This document shows positions 9,087 to 19,021 of a stretch of DNA of 64,000 nucleotides, piece by piece. The notes under the pieces are model-generated. The model was not told the origin of the DNA and ran no database searches. It worked only from the letters and a program-made list of their open reading frames with translations. The position numbers and the translations under genes were made by a program. This DNA comes from Mariniradius saccharolyticus AK6 (GTDB lineage Bacteria > Bacteroidota > Bacteroidia > Cytophagales > Cyclobacteriaceae): assembly GCF_000330725.2 (NCBI RefSeq), contig NZ_AMZY02000016.1, positions 1 through 64,000 of the forward strand, in the 5' to 3' direction. The first letter of the stretch is position 1. The number at the start of each line of letters is the position of its first letter.

Positions 9087-9971
9087 TCAATACTTCAGTT
9101 TCTCATCCTTATCCCAAATGCCCCAATAGGCCCCGACATCACCTTCGGCGCCCACTTTCCATGATTCGTCGAAGGACGAAAAGTAGTGGATGTCGATGGA
9201 TTCCTGTTTGGACCAGGTCTGGATGTTGATGAAGTATTTCATGAAATTTTCATCGGAAGGAACGGCCCCATAGAGACTGGTACCTTGGCTAGGCCATCCC
9301 GTTTCTGAGATGATGACCTTTTTTCCTTTTGCGGCCCGCATGGCCCGGTTATACATATCCTTGATGTACAGCAGGGAGTATTCCCGTGAGCATCCTTCCC
9401 AATAGGGGTAGCAGTTGGCGAGCACGACATCGCACATCTCGGTGATTCGAGGTCTTTTTTCAAACTCATAATAGGCATCTACATAGCCGACCGGAATCTT
9501 AGGAAGTGCTTCTTTCACCCGATGGATGAATCCCAACAATTCATCCTCCTTGAGGTCTTTTCGGTACATCACTTCATTGCCCACAGCGGCGATATCGAGG
9601 TAGCCTTCCTTTGCCAACTGGATCAAACCTTCGACTTCTGCTTGGTTGATCTTGTCATCCTTTCCCAACCAAGCGCCTACGAGTGTTTTCATCCCGAATT
9701 CTTTGGCGATGATCGGTATCAGTTCATTGCCTTCGGTGCAGGAAAAGGAGCGCACCCATTTTGTGTAGGGGCGAATGATTTCGAGCCTTCTGCGAACCTG
9801 TTCTTCGGTGAGTTGGTCTCCGGGTTGTTGACCTTCGACATAGGGACTAAAGCAGAGTCCATGCATCCCGCCTTTGAGGACTTCATTGAATACTTCCGCT
9901 AGTTCATCTTTTGAAACTCCCTGGAAATCATTTCCAGCAAGTGCCAAAACTTTGTCTGCATTGAACGACAT
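9087..9971 (-). CDS. Cytosolic GH17 beta-1,3-glucanase-like glycosidase
   Basis: The 294-residue protein is a single GH17 TIM barrel. The predicted acid/base is Glu133 in AVGNEV and the nucleophile is Glu223 in IISETGWPS, both intact. GH17 enzymes hydrolyse or transglycosylate beta-1,3-glucans. There is no signal peptide, so it should act in the cytosol on imported oligosaccharides. It is closely similar throughout to the C-terminal domain of the next gene upstream, sharing FSPYxEGQ, YTKWVRSFSCTEGNE and SSFDESWKV, which points to duplication. The gene starts 5 bases after the stop of the MFS-GH17 gene. An upstream in-frame codon at 10016 lies inside that gene, so the ATG at 9971 is preferred. 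Confidence 0.88.
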   Translation of the reverse strand: MSFNADKVLALAGNDFQGVSKDELAEVFNEVLKGGMHGLCFSPYVEGQQPGDQLTEEQVRRRLEIIRPYTKWVRSFSCTEGNELIPIIAKEFGMKTLVGAWLGKDDKINQAEVEGLIQLAKEGYLDIAAVGNEVMYRKDLKEDELLGFIHRVKEALPKIPVGYVDAYYEFEKRPRITEMCDVVLANCYPYWEGCSREYSLLYIKDMYNRAMRAAKGKKVIISETGWPSQGTSLYGAVPSDENFMKYFINIQTWSKQESIDIHYFSSFDESWKVGAEGDVGAYWGIWDKDEKLKY

Positions 9972-9976
9972 ATTGA

Positions 9977-12307
9977 TTAGTATTTTAAGTTTTCGTTTTT
10001 GTCCCAAATTCCCCAAGCTTGGCCTACGTCTCCTTCATGCCGCACTTTCCACGATTCGTCGAACGAAGAGAAATAGAATACATCGACATTTTCATCTTGG
10101 GCCCATTTTTGGGTGTTGATAAAGTAGCCCATGGCGTTTTCCTCCGAAGGTTGGGCTTCATGGGTATTGGTTCCGCTGTTTGGCCAGCCCGTTTCGGTTA
10201 CAATGACTTTTTTGCCTTTTGCAATGTTTTTGGCAAAGGCATGCATCTGACTCAAATGAGCGGATGCTTGATTGATGTTTACACCTTCCCAGAATGGGTA
10301 ACAGTTGACCAACACCACATCACAGGCATCGACCAATGCTGGATACTCATGGAATTGGTAGTATGCGTCCACATAGCCGACAGGGATTTGTGGCAGTTCC
10401 TTTTTCACCTTGGCGATGTAGTCGAGCAGTTCTTGTTCCGTCAGTTCTCTGCGAAGCAATACCTCATTCCCGACCACAGCGATATCGACATGACCTGCTT
10501 TTGCCAATTGGATCAAAGCTTCAATTTCGTTTTCATTACTTGCTTTGTCGCTGTCTATCCATGCCCCGACCATGGTTTTTAGGCCATAAGCCTTGGCCGC
10601 AACCGGGATGTGCTCATTTCCCTCGGTACAAGAGAACGAACGAACCCATTTAGTGTAGGGTGCTACGATTGCCATACGCCTGTTGATTTGCGCTTTTGAC
10701 AAAATATCCCCAATATTTTGCCCCTCCATATAGGGGCTGAAGCAGACTCCGTGAAACCCTTTTTGCAGGGTCTCTGCAAATTGTTTTTTGATTTGTGCCA
10801 AAGAAGCCTTGCTAAGGTCGATATCGGTTTTGAGCGCAGCCACCATTTTGTTTTCCAAAGGAAAAGGATTTTGGTAAACGGAAGCGGTTTTTTCGGTTTT
10901 CCCGGTTTTTCGTGCGTTCAATTCCGCTCTGATTTGATTGGCCCTGGCTTCATCCACATCGTAGTCGTGCATAAGGTACATAGCGGCGAGGGTTCCCAGC
11001 ATTGGAAAACCGGAGAAAAACAACCGCAGCCCATCCACCGCGCCTTCAGGTTGTACGGCTGCATTTCCATCAAAACCTACCACCGTCAATATCAGTCCAC
11101 TCAAGCCCCCTGCAATGGCAAATCCAAATTTGACCATATACCAATATATGGCACCAAAGACTCCCTCTCTTCTGATACCGTAATTCAACTCGTCGAGATC
11201 AATGACATCGGCAGTCATAGACATCATCAACACAAACAAACTTCCGATCCCAAAAGAGTGGAATGGGAGCGAAAAGATAAACATCCAAGGTTTCCCTGGT
11301 ACAAACAGGAACCACAATGAAGCATAGCCAATCAAGGCGATGCCTTGGGATACCATGAATGCATTTTTCTTTCCGATCTTTTTGGACATCCTTGCGACGA
11401 TGGGAATGACAATAAACGTAGTGACCAGGGCGCCTACACTGCCGAAAATTGGCGTCCAGTACCCTGCCGCGCCAGCATCACCATTGAAAAGATGCCAAAC
11501 GACAATAAAGAAGACAAAGCCTGCCACGGTATTGAATGCGTTGAAGATGAAAAATGTGGAAAGGCATAGTTTTCTGAAGGGTATGGAAGAAAAGGCTTCC
11601 TTGAATCCTTTGATGATTTGCTTAAAACTATCACCGATTGCATTGAACGTAAGCGGCGAAAAATTCGCATTTTTGGTGGATTTGCTGGGAATGAAAATGG
11701 CAGGAATCATGGCGCAAATGGCGAAAATCACTCCAACCCAAACCGCCAGTTCACGAGTAGCGGCTTCCGGACTTGGGAACCAGCTCGGTTCGTACATGAT
11801 GACCCAAAACCAAGGAGCTATCACCCATGCCCACTGCCCAATCCATTGGGCAATGGCCATGATCTGTGTACGCTCGTGGAAATCCTCACTCATTTCATAA
11901 CCGATGGCTACATAGGGTACACTGAAAATGGTAAGCCCGATGTAAAAGGCAAATGAGCCCATCAGAAAGTAGAAAAAGTTATAATTCACACTGTTATCTC
12001 CGTAAAGTTGCCACATTACAGAGAAGGTAATTCCCATAAGAATAGCACCGATAAAGACGTATTGCCTCCGTCTTCCCCAAACGGACTTGGTATTGTCGGA
12101 GATGAAACCCATGATAGGGTCTGTCACTGCGTCGAGGATACGGGGGAGAAAATACACGGTTCCCCACATCCATCCCGGGAATCCCAAATTCTGCACCAAC
12201 ACCACCATGAATATTCCAAGGGATGCTGGAAACATTTGGTTGGCTAACATTCCGACTCCGAAAGCGATCTTCTGGCCCATCGGGACTTTACTATGGGTTG
12301 CTGACAT
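9977..12307 (-). CDS. MelB-type sugar symporter fused to a GH17 domain
   Basis: The 776-residue protein has two parts. Residues 1 to about 465 form a 12-helix GPH/MelB-type major facilitator, with the diagnostic DAVTDPIMGFISDNT followed by WGRRRQY after helix 2. After a basic linker (about 465-485), residues about 486-776 form a complete GH17 domain with both catalytic glutamates (VVGNEV and VTETGWP). Both ends of MFS proteins are cytosolic, so the glycosidase would face the cytosol and could cleave beta-glucan oligosaccharides as they enter. One uninterrupted frame links the two parts. It lies between genes for a GH17 lipoprotein and a soluble GH17. The cation and exact sugar cannot be read from sequence. 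Confidence 0.9.
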   Translation of the reverse strand: MSATHSKVPMGQKIAFGVGMLANQMFPASLGIFMVVLVQNLGFPGWMWGTVYFLPRILDAVTDPIMGFISDNTKSVWGRRRQYVFIGAILMGITFSVMWQLYGDNSVNYNFFYFLMGSFAFYIGLTIFSVPYVAIGYEMSEDFHERTQIMAIAQWIGQWAWVIAPWFWVIMYEPSWFPSPEAATRELAVWVGVIFAICAMIPAIFIPSKSTKNANFSPLTFNAIGDSFKQIIKGFKEAFSSIPFRKLCLSTFFIFNAFNTVAGFVFFIVVWHLFNGDAGAAGYWTPIFGSVGALVTTFIVIPIVARMSKKIGKKNAFMVSQGIALIGYASLWFLFVPGKPWMFIFSLPFHSFGIGSLFVLMMSMTADVIDLDELNYGIRREGVFGAIYWYMVKFGFAIAGGLSGLILTVVGFDGNAAVQPEGAVDGLRLFFSGFPMLGTLAAMYLMHDYDVDEARANQIRAELNARKTGKTEKTASVYQNPFPLENKMVAALKTDIDLSKASLAQIKKQFAETLQKGFHGVCFSPYMEGQNIGDILSKAQINRRMAIVAPYTKWVRSFSCTEGNEHIPVAAKAYGLKTMVGAWIDSDKASNENEIEALIQLAKAGHVDIAVVGNEVLLRRELTEQELLDYIAKVKKELPQIPVGYVDAYYQFHEYPALVDACDVVLVNCYPFWEGVNINQASAHLSQMHAFAKNIAKGKKVIVTETGWPNSGTNTHEAQPSEENAMGYFINTQKWAQDENVDVFYFSSFDESWKVRHEGDVGQAWGIWDKNENLKY

Positions 12308-12368
12308 GGTAGATGAGTTTATTGTGGGGATACTGTTTGGATTTTTATTAATGTCTTTATAGAGTTGC

Positions 12369-13655
12369 CTACTTGGTTGGCGGTGCGCTGACAGTTTTCA
12401 AAAGGCTTTCCTTATCGCCGTTGTAGGTCTTGGCTATTGGGTTGCCACCTCTGGTAAATCCTTCAAAGGCACCCTTGTCCACCAAATCCCAAAGCGCAAA
12501 CTTTGCCTCGCCCTTGAGACCGAAGAGTCCAAAGTGGTTTTCAGAACCGATTGGATTAGCGGCATCTTTCCATTGCTCATTGAATGCCTCGAAGAAAAAG
12601 CAGGAAATGCCGGCGGCGTTTGTCCATTCGCGCATGTGCTTGTAATAGAGGCCCTGCTTGTATTCGTCTGCCGCTCGCGAACCATCAGCTCCATAAAGCC
12701 CATCGGACACACTTGCCCAGCCTGTTTCGCCAATATGGATCGGTTTTTCCAGCCCGAGGCTTTTGACATAGCTAGCGACGGAGTCATATTGTGCCTTCGC
12801 AAAATCCCTGGCACGGAGCATCGCCTTGTCGACTTTTTCGATCTCAGATAGCTTCGATTCCTCTACAGGCACTTTCCAGAAATTGGGGTTGTAATGGGAA
12901 TTGTGGAACGGATAGGTGTGGAAAGAAATGTAATCTACAGCCATTACCAGCTTCGCCAAGTCGGCTGTATGGTAACTTGAATCGCCGCCGCCCCAAGACG
13001 AAAAATCGTCCGAGCTCGTAATCCAAAGGTCTTTCGGGAGCTTCCCCTTGGCCTTGAGAGATTGTAGGTGGTTGACCCATTTCAAGATGACCGAAGGCTG
13101 CACAAAATAGCTCGTCGCCCAGCGTACCATCGCCTCGTTGCCCACTGCCAAAACCTTGACGATGTCGGGATATTGGTTGGCGAGTGCCACAGCGCGATCT
13201 ATTTCTCCGGCGTTTTGTTCGCTTTCTACCTCATGGTCAGGTTCTTGATCCGTCCAGGCATTTTTGCAATCAATCCATGCACCCAGCATGACGTACATTT
13301 CAAAACTGGGGTCGGTCGTTTTTAGCTCATGGATGGCCTTGAGCAGGTTGGAAGCATGGGGAAACTGCACATTGTAGGTCCTGACGATCTTGATGTCCAT
13401 CGCCTCCAATATCCTCAAGTCTTCCTTTAGCTGATCAATGGTAGGCTGAATTTCCCTGGATTTTTCCCGGTATCCTTCGTAGCATATTGCTTGGTAATTG
13501 GGATTGCCTAAAATATCTTTTGCTGTCACTTCTTTTGGTTTTTGTAGGTTTTCTGATTGGTTGTCCACTTGTCTTTGGCTGCAGGAAACTCCCGTCATGA
13601 AAGCTATTCCGAGGCAAACCGTATTGATGATCGATTTAAAACCCATTGGTGTCAT
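12369..13655 (-). CDS. GH17 lipoprotein, probably periplasmic
   Basis: The 428-residue protein has a lipoprotein signal ending MTGVSCSQRQ and a GH17-type barrel with the two expected catalytic segments, LAVGNEAMVRW and IHIGETGWAS. The residues after the cysteine (SQRQ) lack the acidic surface-export signal seen in the GH16 and binding lipoproteins of this locus, so a periplasm-facing lipoprotein is more likely. It is more divergent and longer than the two other GH17 domains here. The role would be trimming of beta-1,3-glucan fragments before inner-membrane uptake. It lies 15 bases after the GH3 gene. An alternative ATG at 13646 gives a slightly shorter signal peptide. Confidence 0.85.
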   Translation of the reverse strand: MTPMGFKSIINTVCLGIAFMTGVSCSQRQVDNQSENLQKPKEVTAKDILGNPNYQAICYEGYREKSREIQPTIDQLKEDLRILEAMDIKIVRTYNVQFPHASNLLKAIHELKTTDPSFEMYVMLGAWIDCKNAWTDQEPDHEVESEQNAGEIDRAVALANQYPDIVKVLAVGNEAMVRWATSYFVQPSVILKWVNHLQSLKAKGKLPKDLWITSSDDFSSWGGGDSSYHTADLAKLVMAVDYISFHTYPFHNSHYNPNFWKVPVEESKLSEIEKVDKAMLRARDFAKAQYDSVASYVKSLGLEKPIHIGETGWASVSDGLYGADGSRAADEYKQGLYYKHMREWTNAAGISCFFFEAFNEQWKDAANPIGSENHFGLFGLKGEAKFALWDLVDKGAFEGFTRGGNPIAKTYNGDKESLLKTVSAPPTK

Positions 13656-13670
13656 ACCTGTATCGTTTTG

Positions 13671-15422
13671 TTATTGTCCCGATGATGACCATGTTTTGTA
13701 CCTCAGTCCATACCCGATGGGAAATAGCGGTTCGGGCTTGCTTTGCCAGAAGTTCGGACCATATTTCTCCTGATAGTCATCTGTCGATTTAGGCCAAGAG
13801 TGGGGAAGCTTACCTTTGAAATCATATTCCCCAAACAAAACCTCCGCAATCCCATCACCCTCCGAACCAGGCAACCAGGCGGCCACAAAGGCATCTGCCT
13901 GCTGGATTTGATCAGACACTACCAAAGGCCTCCCGGAAATCAGCACCACCACAGTTTTGATTCCCTTTTCTGTATATGCATTGATGTAATTTTGATGGGT
14001 TTCGGTCAATGTCAATTGGAATAGATTCATTGGTCCGTCCACATCCCCGAAAAACTCCGCATAGGGAGCTTCCCCGACCACAATCACGGCGACATCCACG
14101 TCTGCAGCATCAGCCGTACCGGTAGGATCGTAAATGACTTCATTAGAAGCATGTTTTCTGATTCCTTCGAGAATCGTCGTAGCGCCTTTGTAGTTTTCGG
14201 TTGTTCCCTGCCAGTTGACGGTCCAACCCCCGGATTGTAGTCCTGAATTGTCGCCGAACTCACCCACCACGGCGATTTTGGCATCCCTTTTCAAGGGAAG
14301 GACACCTTTTTCGTTTTTAAGTAAAACCAGCGATTCACGAACCGCCTGCTGGGCAATATCCCGGTGGAATTGGATACCGATTTTCTCGATCAGTTTGGGG
14401 TCTGGATAAGGGTTTTCGAACAATCCCAAGCGAAACTTCTGCCTCAGAATCCTCCTTACGGCGTCGTCTATTCGATCTTGGGGAATTTCCTGATTCAAGA
14501 CGCCGTTCCGGACGCCCTCTTGAAACATGTCCAGATCGCCATCCACAGCCATCACCATATCGATACCCGCATTGATGATGGCGTTTTGTCCAAAACGTGA
14601 GTATGCCTTCCAATCGGACACCACAATGCCGTCAAATCCCAACTGACCTTTCAAGATATCCGTGATCATCGCCCGATGGGCATGCATGGATACACCGTTT
14701 AGGGTGTTGAATGAAGCCATCACCGAGCCTACGCCCGCGTCGACGGCAGCACGATAGGGGGGAAGCAGCCGTTGGATTACTTCCTCATGGGTCAGAGAGG
14801 TATTACCTCCTTCCACACCAAAATCCGTCGCCCCATCTCCAATAAAATGCTTGGCCGTGGCCATAAGCGAAAAGAACTCGCCCTGATGCCCAATCACAGA
14901 TGCTTTTGCCATTTCCGTAGTGATTTCGGTGCTTTCCGAAAATGCTTCATACACCCGTCCCCATTTTTCATTGAAAGGAATGGCGACGCAGGGCGAAAAG
15001 ACCCAATTGAAACCGGTAGCCTTTGATTCTATGGCTGTAATCTCTGCCGCTTTCGCGACAAGCTCCGTGTTTCCGGAAGCTCCCAAGCCTATATTGTGGG
15101 GAAAAATGGTGGCACCCTCGTAGGTGTTTTGGCCATGTACTGCATCCACGCCGAATACCAAAGGAATGCCAAGGCGGGTGGATAAAGCCTGTCTTTGGAA
15201 CTCGGTAAATTTGGCTTGCCATTCCGTGGCATCATTGCCTGGAAGCGGACCTTGGGTATGGATTACAGAACCGATGTATTTGTTTTTGACATCCTCTAAA
15301 GTAACGTCATCAAAATGGCGTACCTGTGACATCTGACCGATTTTTTCTTCAAGGGTCATTTGAGCAAGCAGCGCATCGATCTTTTGCTCGATTATTGGGT
15401 CCGTTTTGATTTTCTTATCCAT
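13671..15422 (-). CDS. GH3 beta-glucosidase, cytosolic
   Basis: The 583-residue protein has the two-domain GH3 core: an N-terminal barrel with KHFIGDG near residue 191 and the nucleophile Asp270 in GIVVSDWKA, then the alpha/beta sandwich from about residue 360. It lacks the C-terminal fibronectin-like domain of longer GH3 enzymes and has no signal peptide, unlike periplasmic BglX. Cytosolic release of glucose from beta-1,3-linked oligosaccharides fits its position between the phosphorylase and GH17 genes. Precise linkage preference is not readable from sequence. The ATG start is clear, 58 bases after the phosphorylase stop. Confidence 0.9.
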   Translation of the reverse strand: MDKKIKTDPIIEQKIDALLAQMTLEEKIGQMSQVRHFDDVTLEDVKNKYIGSVIHTQGPLPGNDATEWQAKFTEFQRQALSTRLGIPLVFGVDAVHGQNTYEGATIFPHNIGLGASGNTELVAKAAEITAIESKATGFNWVFSPCVAIPFNEKWGRVYEAFSESTEITTEMAKASVIGHQGEFFSLMATAKHFIGDGATDFGVEGGNTSLTHEEVIQRLLPPYRAAVDAGVGSVMASFNTLNGVSMHAHRAMITDILKGQLGFDGIVVSDWKAYSRFGQNAIINAGIDMVMAVDGDLDMFQEGVRNGVLNQEIPQDRIDDAVRRILRQKFRLGLFENPYPDPKLIEKIGIQFHRDIAQQAVRESLVLLKNEKGVLPLKRDAKIAVVGEFGDNSGLQSGGWTVNWQGTTENYKGATTILEGIRKHASNEVIYDPTGTADAADVDVAVIVVGEAPYAEFFGDVDGPMNLFQLTLTETHQNYINAYTEKGIKTVVVLISGRPLVVSDQIQQADAFVAAWLPGSEGDGIAEVLFGEYDFKGKLPHSWPKSTDDYQEKYGPNFWQSKPEPLFPIGYGLRYKTWSSSGQ

Positions 15423-15480
15423 GCTGAGGGTTTGAAAATAGGTTTAGTCCTAGGGTTTGTTTTCAAAGAAATTGGAATTG

Positions 15481-18400
15481 CTACCTCAACATCGCCTCCT
15501 CCAAGTGAACCTCCAGTTGAATTACATTACCAGTTCGACTGAAAATACCCGCGCTTATTTCTTCGCCCAAGCTAAGTTCTTTGATTTGTGAGCTAGAACC
15601 ATCCTTTAAAATCACCTCAATCCTGTTTTCTGATGCCAAATGATAAACCACAGGAACCTGACAGTAGGTAAAGGCCAAAGAATTCTTTTTCAATGCCAAC
15701 TCGACCGAGGCCCCAGACAGGTCAACGTACCGGAACGTTTGTCCGCTTGAGAGGAATTCAGATTTTCTTAGCATGCGCGGCTCAAATGAAATCCGTCCTT
15801 CAACAACGGAAACCCCCAATTCCCCAAAGCGGGAAATTATATCCTCCTTCACTTGTCCCGTCATGCCGGGCTGTTGTGCACCTTTGTTGGCTGGTGTATG
15901 GGAATATGGGTCCGTCGGGAAGGCACCATAAAGCGAGGGAGATTTGTGAACGCCGATTCCTTCATTGATCTCATAGTAGTGGGCTATAAGTCCATTTACG
16001 ACTGATTCAGGCGCTTTCTCCTTGATCGCCTTTTGGCAGCATTCCATGACCGCCAATTGGAGTTTGGATACCATATGCCAATAAATCGAGCCAAGCCCCT
16101 CGTATCCGTAGAATGTGCCTGAGCGACCGGTGAAAGCCTTGTGGTTGAATACCGTTTCAAAGATTTGGAGTACTTCTTTCTTACTTGATTCCGAAACCGA
16201 TTGGCCGTCAATTTCCAAGGAATCCAATGCGCTTTGGAGATCGGAGGCATTTTTGAAATTGCCGTTGAAATGGAAATCCCCTTTGACGTCTTGTTCGATG
16301 ATACGCTTGTCCTTGTCTTTCGATAGGCTGCTCAGCAAAGCTGACTTTGCCACTTCCGATTTTGGGATATTATTCTTTTGGAGAAAACCTGGGAGATCCT
16401 TGTTGGGATACAGTAAATAGCTGTATTGGTCTTTTCTGAAAAGATCACTTTTCTTGAGACTTTCAAGGGTTTCAAGAGCTTCCGAGGATGTCAAATAGCC
16501 CGAACTCAGGACCGCCACTTGACCTTCGAGCATTTCGCTGAGGTATGAAATGGAGACTTCAGTTTCGTTTTCGACCGTCATCAAGTTGTACGAATGGTAC
16601 AGGCTGTCGCGTCGTTTGTTTGCGCGAATCGAATGCTCAAGATAGCTTAAACATACATTCGAAAATTCAATTATATCACTGAGTTTCAGTGTTTTTTGAT
16701 GATTACTGAAAGTATTACTGTAGATATTATTTCTAAATTGACTTCCTGCAGTTCCCAATGCGTCCAGGATTGCTTTGCGGTTTTTATCGTTGATTGGACC
16801 GTAAAGCAAATGCTGATATGTAATCAGTGCTTGATGGATTTGCTGAAAAAAGGTCAGCACTTCCTCAGAAACATGTACTTCTGAGACGGGGCTTTTAGCC
16901 AGGATGCTGTTGAAAAAAGTAAGGAATCGCCGGAGATAAAAAAGTGTCACCATGGATACACCATTGCCGACCAAGGCATTGTTGGCGTCATTCCATTCCG
17001 GGCGTTGCGTATTCATCCAAATGCCTCCTTCTGGGATGAAATTTGACACCTTCGCCAAAACGGTCGCAAGGATTTTCTCCAGGAAGTTTACATGGTGGAT
17101 GGCCCCGGTTTTGTTTTGGAGCAAAGCTGCATCAGCCCCTAATTGAGACCATCGATGTTGGATGGCGTGGTCCAGCTTGTGGTCAAAATCAATCGTATCC
17201 TTTGGATTGCGAAGGATGTCTTCGTAGGGTTTGATCTTGTAGGGCACATTTGCATAGACAAACATGTCCTGATCGAAATAACTTTCCAGTTTTCCGGGCG
17301 CGTGGCGTTCCGAAAACTCCAGGAATTTCAAGAGGTAAATTATCTGATGATCACCCCAATACCCGATGTAGGACCATGGGTCGTCGGCTTCGATTTTTTC
17401 CCAATCGATGCCATTTTTGGTGATGCGGTAGGGATTATAACCATCAAATGTTGAGGCATTTAGAAACTTAAAGATCATGCCGTCAATAAACTCCGGATAG
17501 GAGAGGGCCAGGGCTTCCCAGTTCTGAAAAATATCCCTCCAATTGCCTGCGTAATCCAGGACTTTCGATCCATCGTGCTCGTTGCGGGTGTTGATGGAAA
17601 ATTGGTTCCAAGGCCTGCTGGGATCGCCGTGCCTGCGGCTGAATTTTAGTGGCAAATATTCGAGACATAGCCTTTTCAGGTCGTTGTCCTCGGTTTTGGA
17701 AGTGAGATTCTGGAGTTGTGTTCTGGAAAACTCGTTTGGAAGAGTTTTCAGGGTTTGGATATGTTTCCCGAATACCTGTGTGTTTGCATTTTTGAGATAG
17801 GTCAAAAAATCACCTCTCTCGATTTGATAATCCTTGTCAAATATCCCCCCACGCATGATGTTGAACATGGAGTTGGCAAAATGGCGGGTATCTTTCATAT
17901 GATCCGCGGTCAATTGAAGTCCGTCAGCCGCTGCGTTTAGTTGGACGAGCTGTCGGGTTCCGGATTTGATATCCTCTTTGACGGCGGATGCTAAGTTCTT
18001 GTCGTTTTTGATCGCCTCTGCCAAGGCGACAATTTGTGAAGCGTTTTGATTGATATCAGCAATGAGCATCCATTCTTTTTGGTTGCCTGCCGACAGAGTG
18101 AGTTCTGTTTGGACAAAGTATGCTCCTTTTTCGGCCTTTACGTCCGTTTCCTCGACCACATGCTGGCCGTTCCTGAAAGGCTCGAGTTGGGAGGAGGAGA
18201 GGAGTCTCTTTGCATTGGGGATCCCCAATGACCAGGCAACACTCGCCTTCAATGCTTCACTGGGTTCAGCTTTGTCCACAATGATGGCACTCAAGGCAAA
18301 AATTCCGAGGCCGCTTTCCTTTTCCAGCTCGCTTCTTTTGTAAGCATCCACAAGGTTGCTTCGGATTCCCTGAAGCGCACTTCCCACGCCATAGGGCATG

Positions 18401-18930
18401 ATGTTTTGAATACCGTCCAATATTGAAATGTGAGCCTCCTCAGCACCGAGATTTGTCAAGGAGCTTGTCTTCACAAATCCAAATTTGTCACTCGTGGACC
18501 ATTGATATCGGAAAGTAAGATTCAAGTCCTCGTTGATCTCTTCGAAAAGTATCTTGTCTCCGTAAACGTTTTTGTAGAGGTTTCTCTTGAGTCGGTAAAG
18601 GTTGGCGAAGTGAACGGAAAATGGTTCCCATATTTGAAATTGGCCGTTATTCTCAATCCGAACGATGGTTTTAGAACCCGTCATTTCATTGGATTCTATG
18701 ATTTTATCGTCCGTGTAATAAGGGAAAAGTGCATTTTCTGGATCTTTCCTGCCTGCACTCAGACCGCCGTTACTCCCGATGAACATCCAATGGTTGGAAT
18801 CACTCACGATGCTCATAAAAAATGGTCGCATCTTGTCGCAATTGGATATTTTCAAATATTCTTCCTGACCTATTTTGACTGTTTCAAGCGTAACCTGCTT
18901 TGTGTTTTGCTTGCTGATGCCTTGATGCAT
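15481..18930 (-). CDS. GH149/GH161-type beta-1,3-glucan phosphorylase
   Basis: The 1149-residue protein without signal peptide resembles the clan GH-Q phosphorylases related to GH94. An N-terminal beta-rich domain is followed by an (alpha/alpha)6 region containing SRRHGDPSRPWNQFSI and YAGNWRDIFQNWEALA. The segment RPEWNDANNALVGNG carries Asp648 at the position of the GH94 general acid (WND). The length suits GH149/GH161, which phosphorolyse beta-1,3-glucan oligosaccharides to glucose-1-phosphate, and is longer than cellobiose or laminaribiose phosphorylases of about 800-900 residues. The adjoining GH17, GH3 and GH16 genes support the substrate. The choice between GH149 and GH161 is left open. 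Confidence 0.75.
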   Translation of the reverse strand: MHQGISKQNTKQVTLETVKIGQEEYLKISNCDKMRPFFMSIVSDSNHWMFIGSNGGLSAGRKDPENALFPYYTDDKIIESNEMTGSKTIVRIENNGQFQIWEPFSVHFANLYRLKRNLYKNVYGDKILFEEINEDLNLTFRYQWSTSDKFGFVKTSSLTNLGAEEAHISILDGIQNIMPYGVGSALQGIRSNLVDAYKRSELEKESGLGIFALSAIIVDKAEPSEALKASVAWSLGIPNAKRLLSSSQLEPFRNGQHVVEETDVKAEKGAYFVQTELTLSAGNQKEWMLIADINQNASQIVALAEAIKNDKNLASAVKEDIKSGTRQLVQLNAAADGLQLTADHMKDTRHFANSMFNIMRGGIFDKDYQIERGDFLTYLKNANTQVFGKHIQTLKTLPNEFSRTQLQNLTSKTEDNDLKRLCLEYLPLKFSRRHGDPSRPWNQFSINTRNEHDGSKVLDYAGNWRDIFQNWEALALSYPEFIDGMIFKFLNASTFDGYNPYRITKNGIDWEKIEADDPWSYIGYWGDHQIIYLLKFLEFSERHAPGKLESYFDQDMFVYANVPYKIKPYEDILRNPKDTIDFDHKLDHAIQHRWSQLGADAALLQNKTGAIHHVNFLEKILATVLAKVSNFIPEGGIWMNTQRPEWNDANNALVGNGVSMVTLFYLRRFLTFFNSILAKSPVSEVHVSEEVLTFFQQIHQALITYQHLLYGPINDKNRKAILDALGTAGSQFRNNIYSNTFSNHQKTLKLSDIIEFSNVCLSYLEHSIRANKRRDSLYHSYNLMTVENETEVSISYLSEMLEGQVAVLSSGYLTSSEALETLESLKKSDLFRKDQYSYLLYPNKDLPGFLQKNNIPKSEVAKSALLSSLSKDKDKRIIEQDVKGDFHFNGNFKNASDLQSALDSLEIDGQSVSESSKKEVLQIFETVFNHKAFTGRSGTFYGYEGLGSIYWHMVSKLQLAVMECCQKAIKEKAPESVVNGLIAHYYEINEGIGVHKSPSLYGAFPTDPYSHTPANKGAQQPGMTGQVKEDIISRFGELGVSVVEGRISFEPRMLRKSEFLSSGQTFRYVDLSGASVELALKKNSLAFTYCQVPVVYHLASENRIEVILKDGSSSQIKELSLGEEISAGIFSRTGNVIQLEVHLEEAMLR

Positions 18931-18963
18931 AAGACTGCTGGTATGGTTAAGTGGGGGACTTAA

Positions 18964-18993
18964 AACGAACCGAGCTTTAGGGCTCGGTTCGTT
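18964..18993 (-). terminator. Hairpin terminator after the PKD/binding-module gene
   Basis: AACGAACCGAGC and GCTCGGTTCGTT form a perfect 12-bp stem with a 6-base loop, followed on the minus strand by a short TTTAAG. It separates the surface-protein genes (19.0-27.0 kb) from the phosphorylase gene that starts at 18930. It could end transcription or only weaken read-through into the intracellular-enzyme genes. Confidence 0.65.
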
Positions 18994-19021
18994 GTAAATT
19001 GAAATTTCACTTCTGTGGTGG

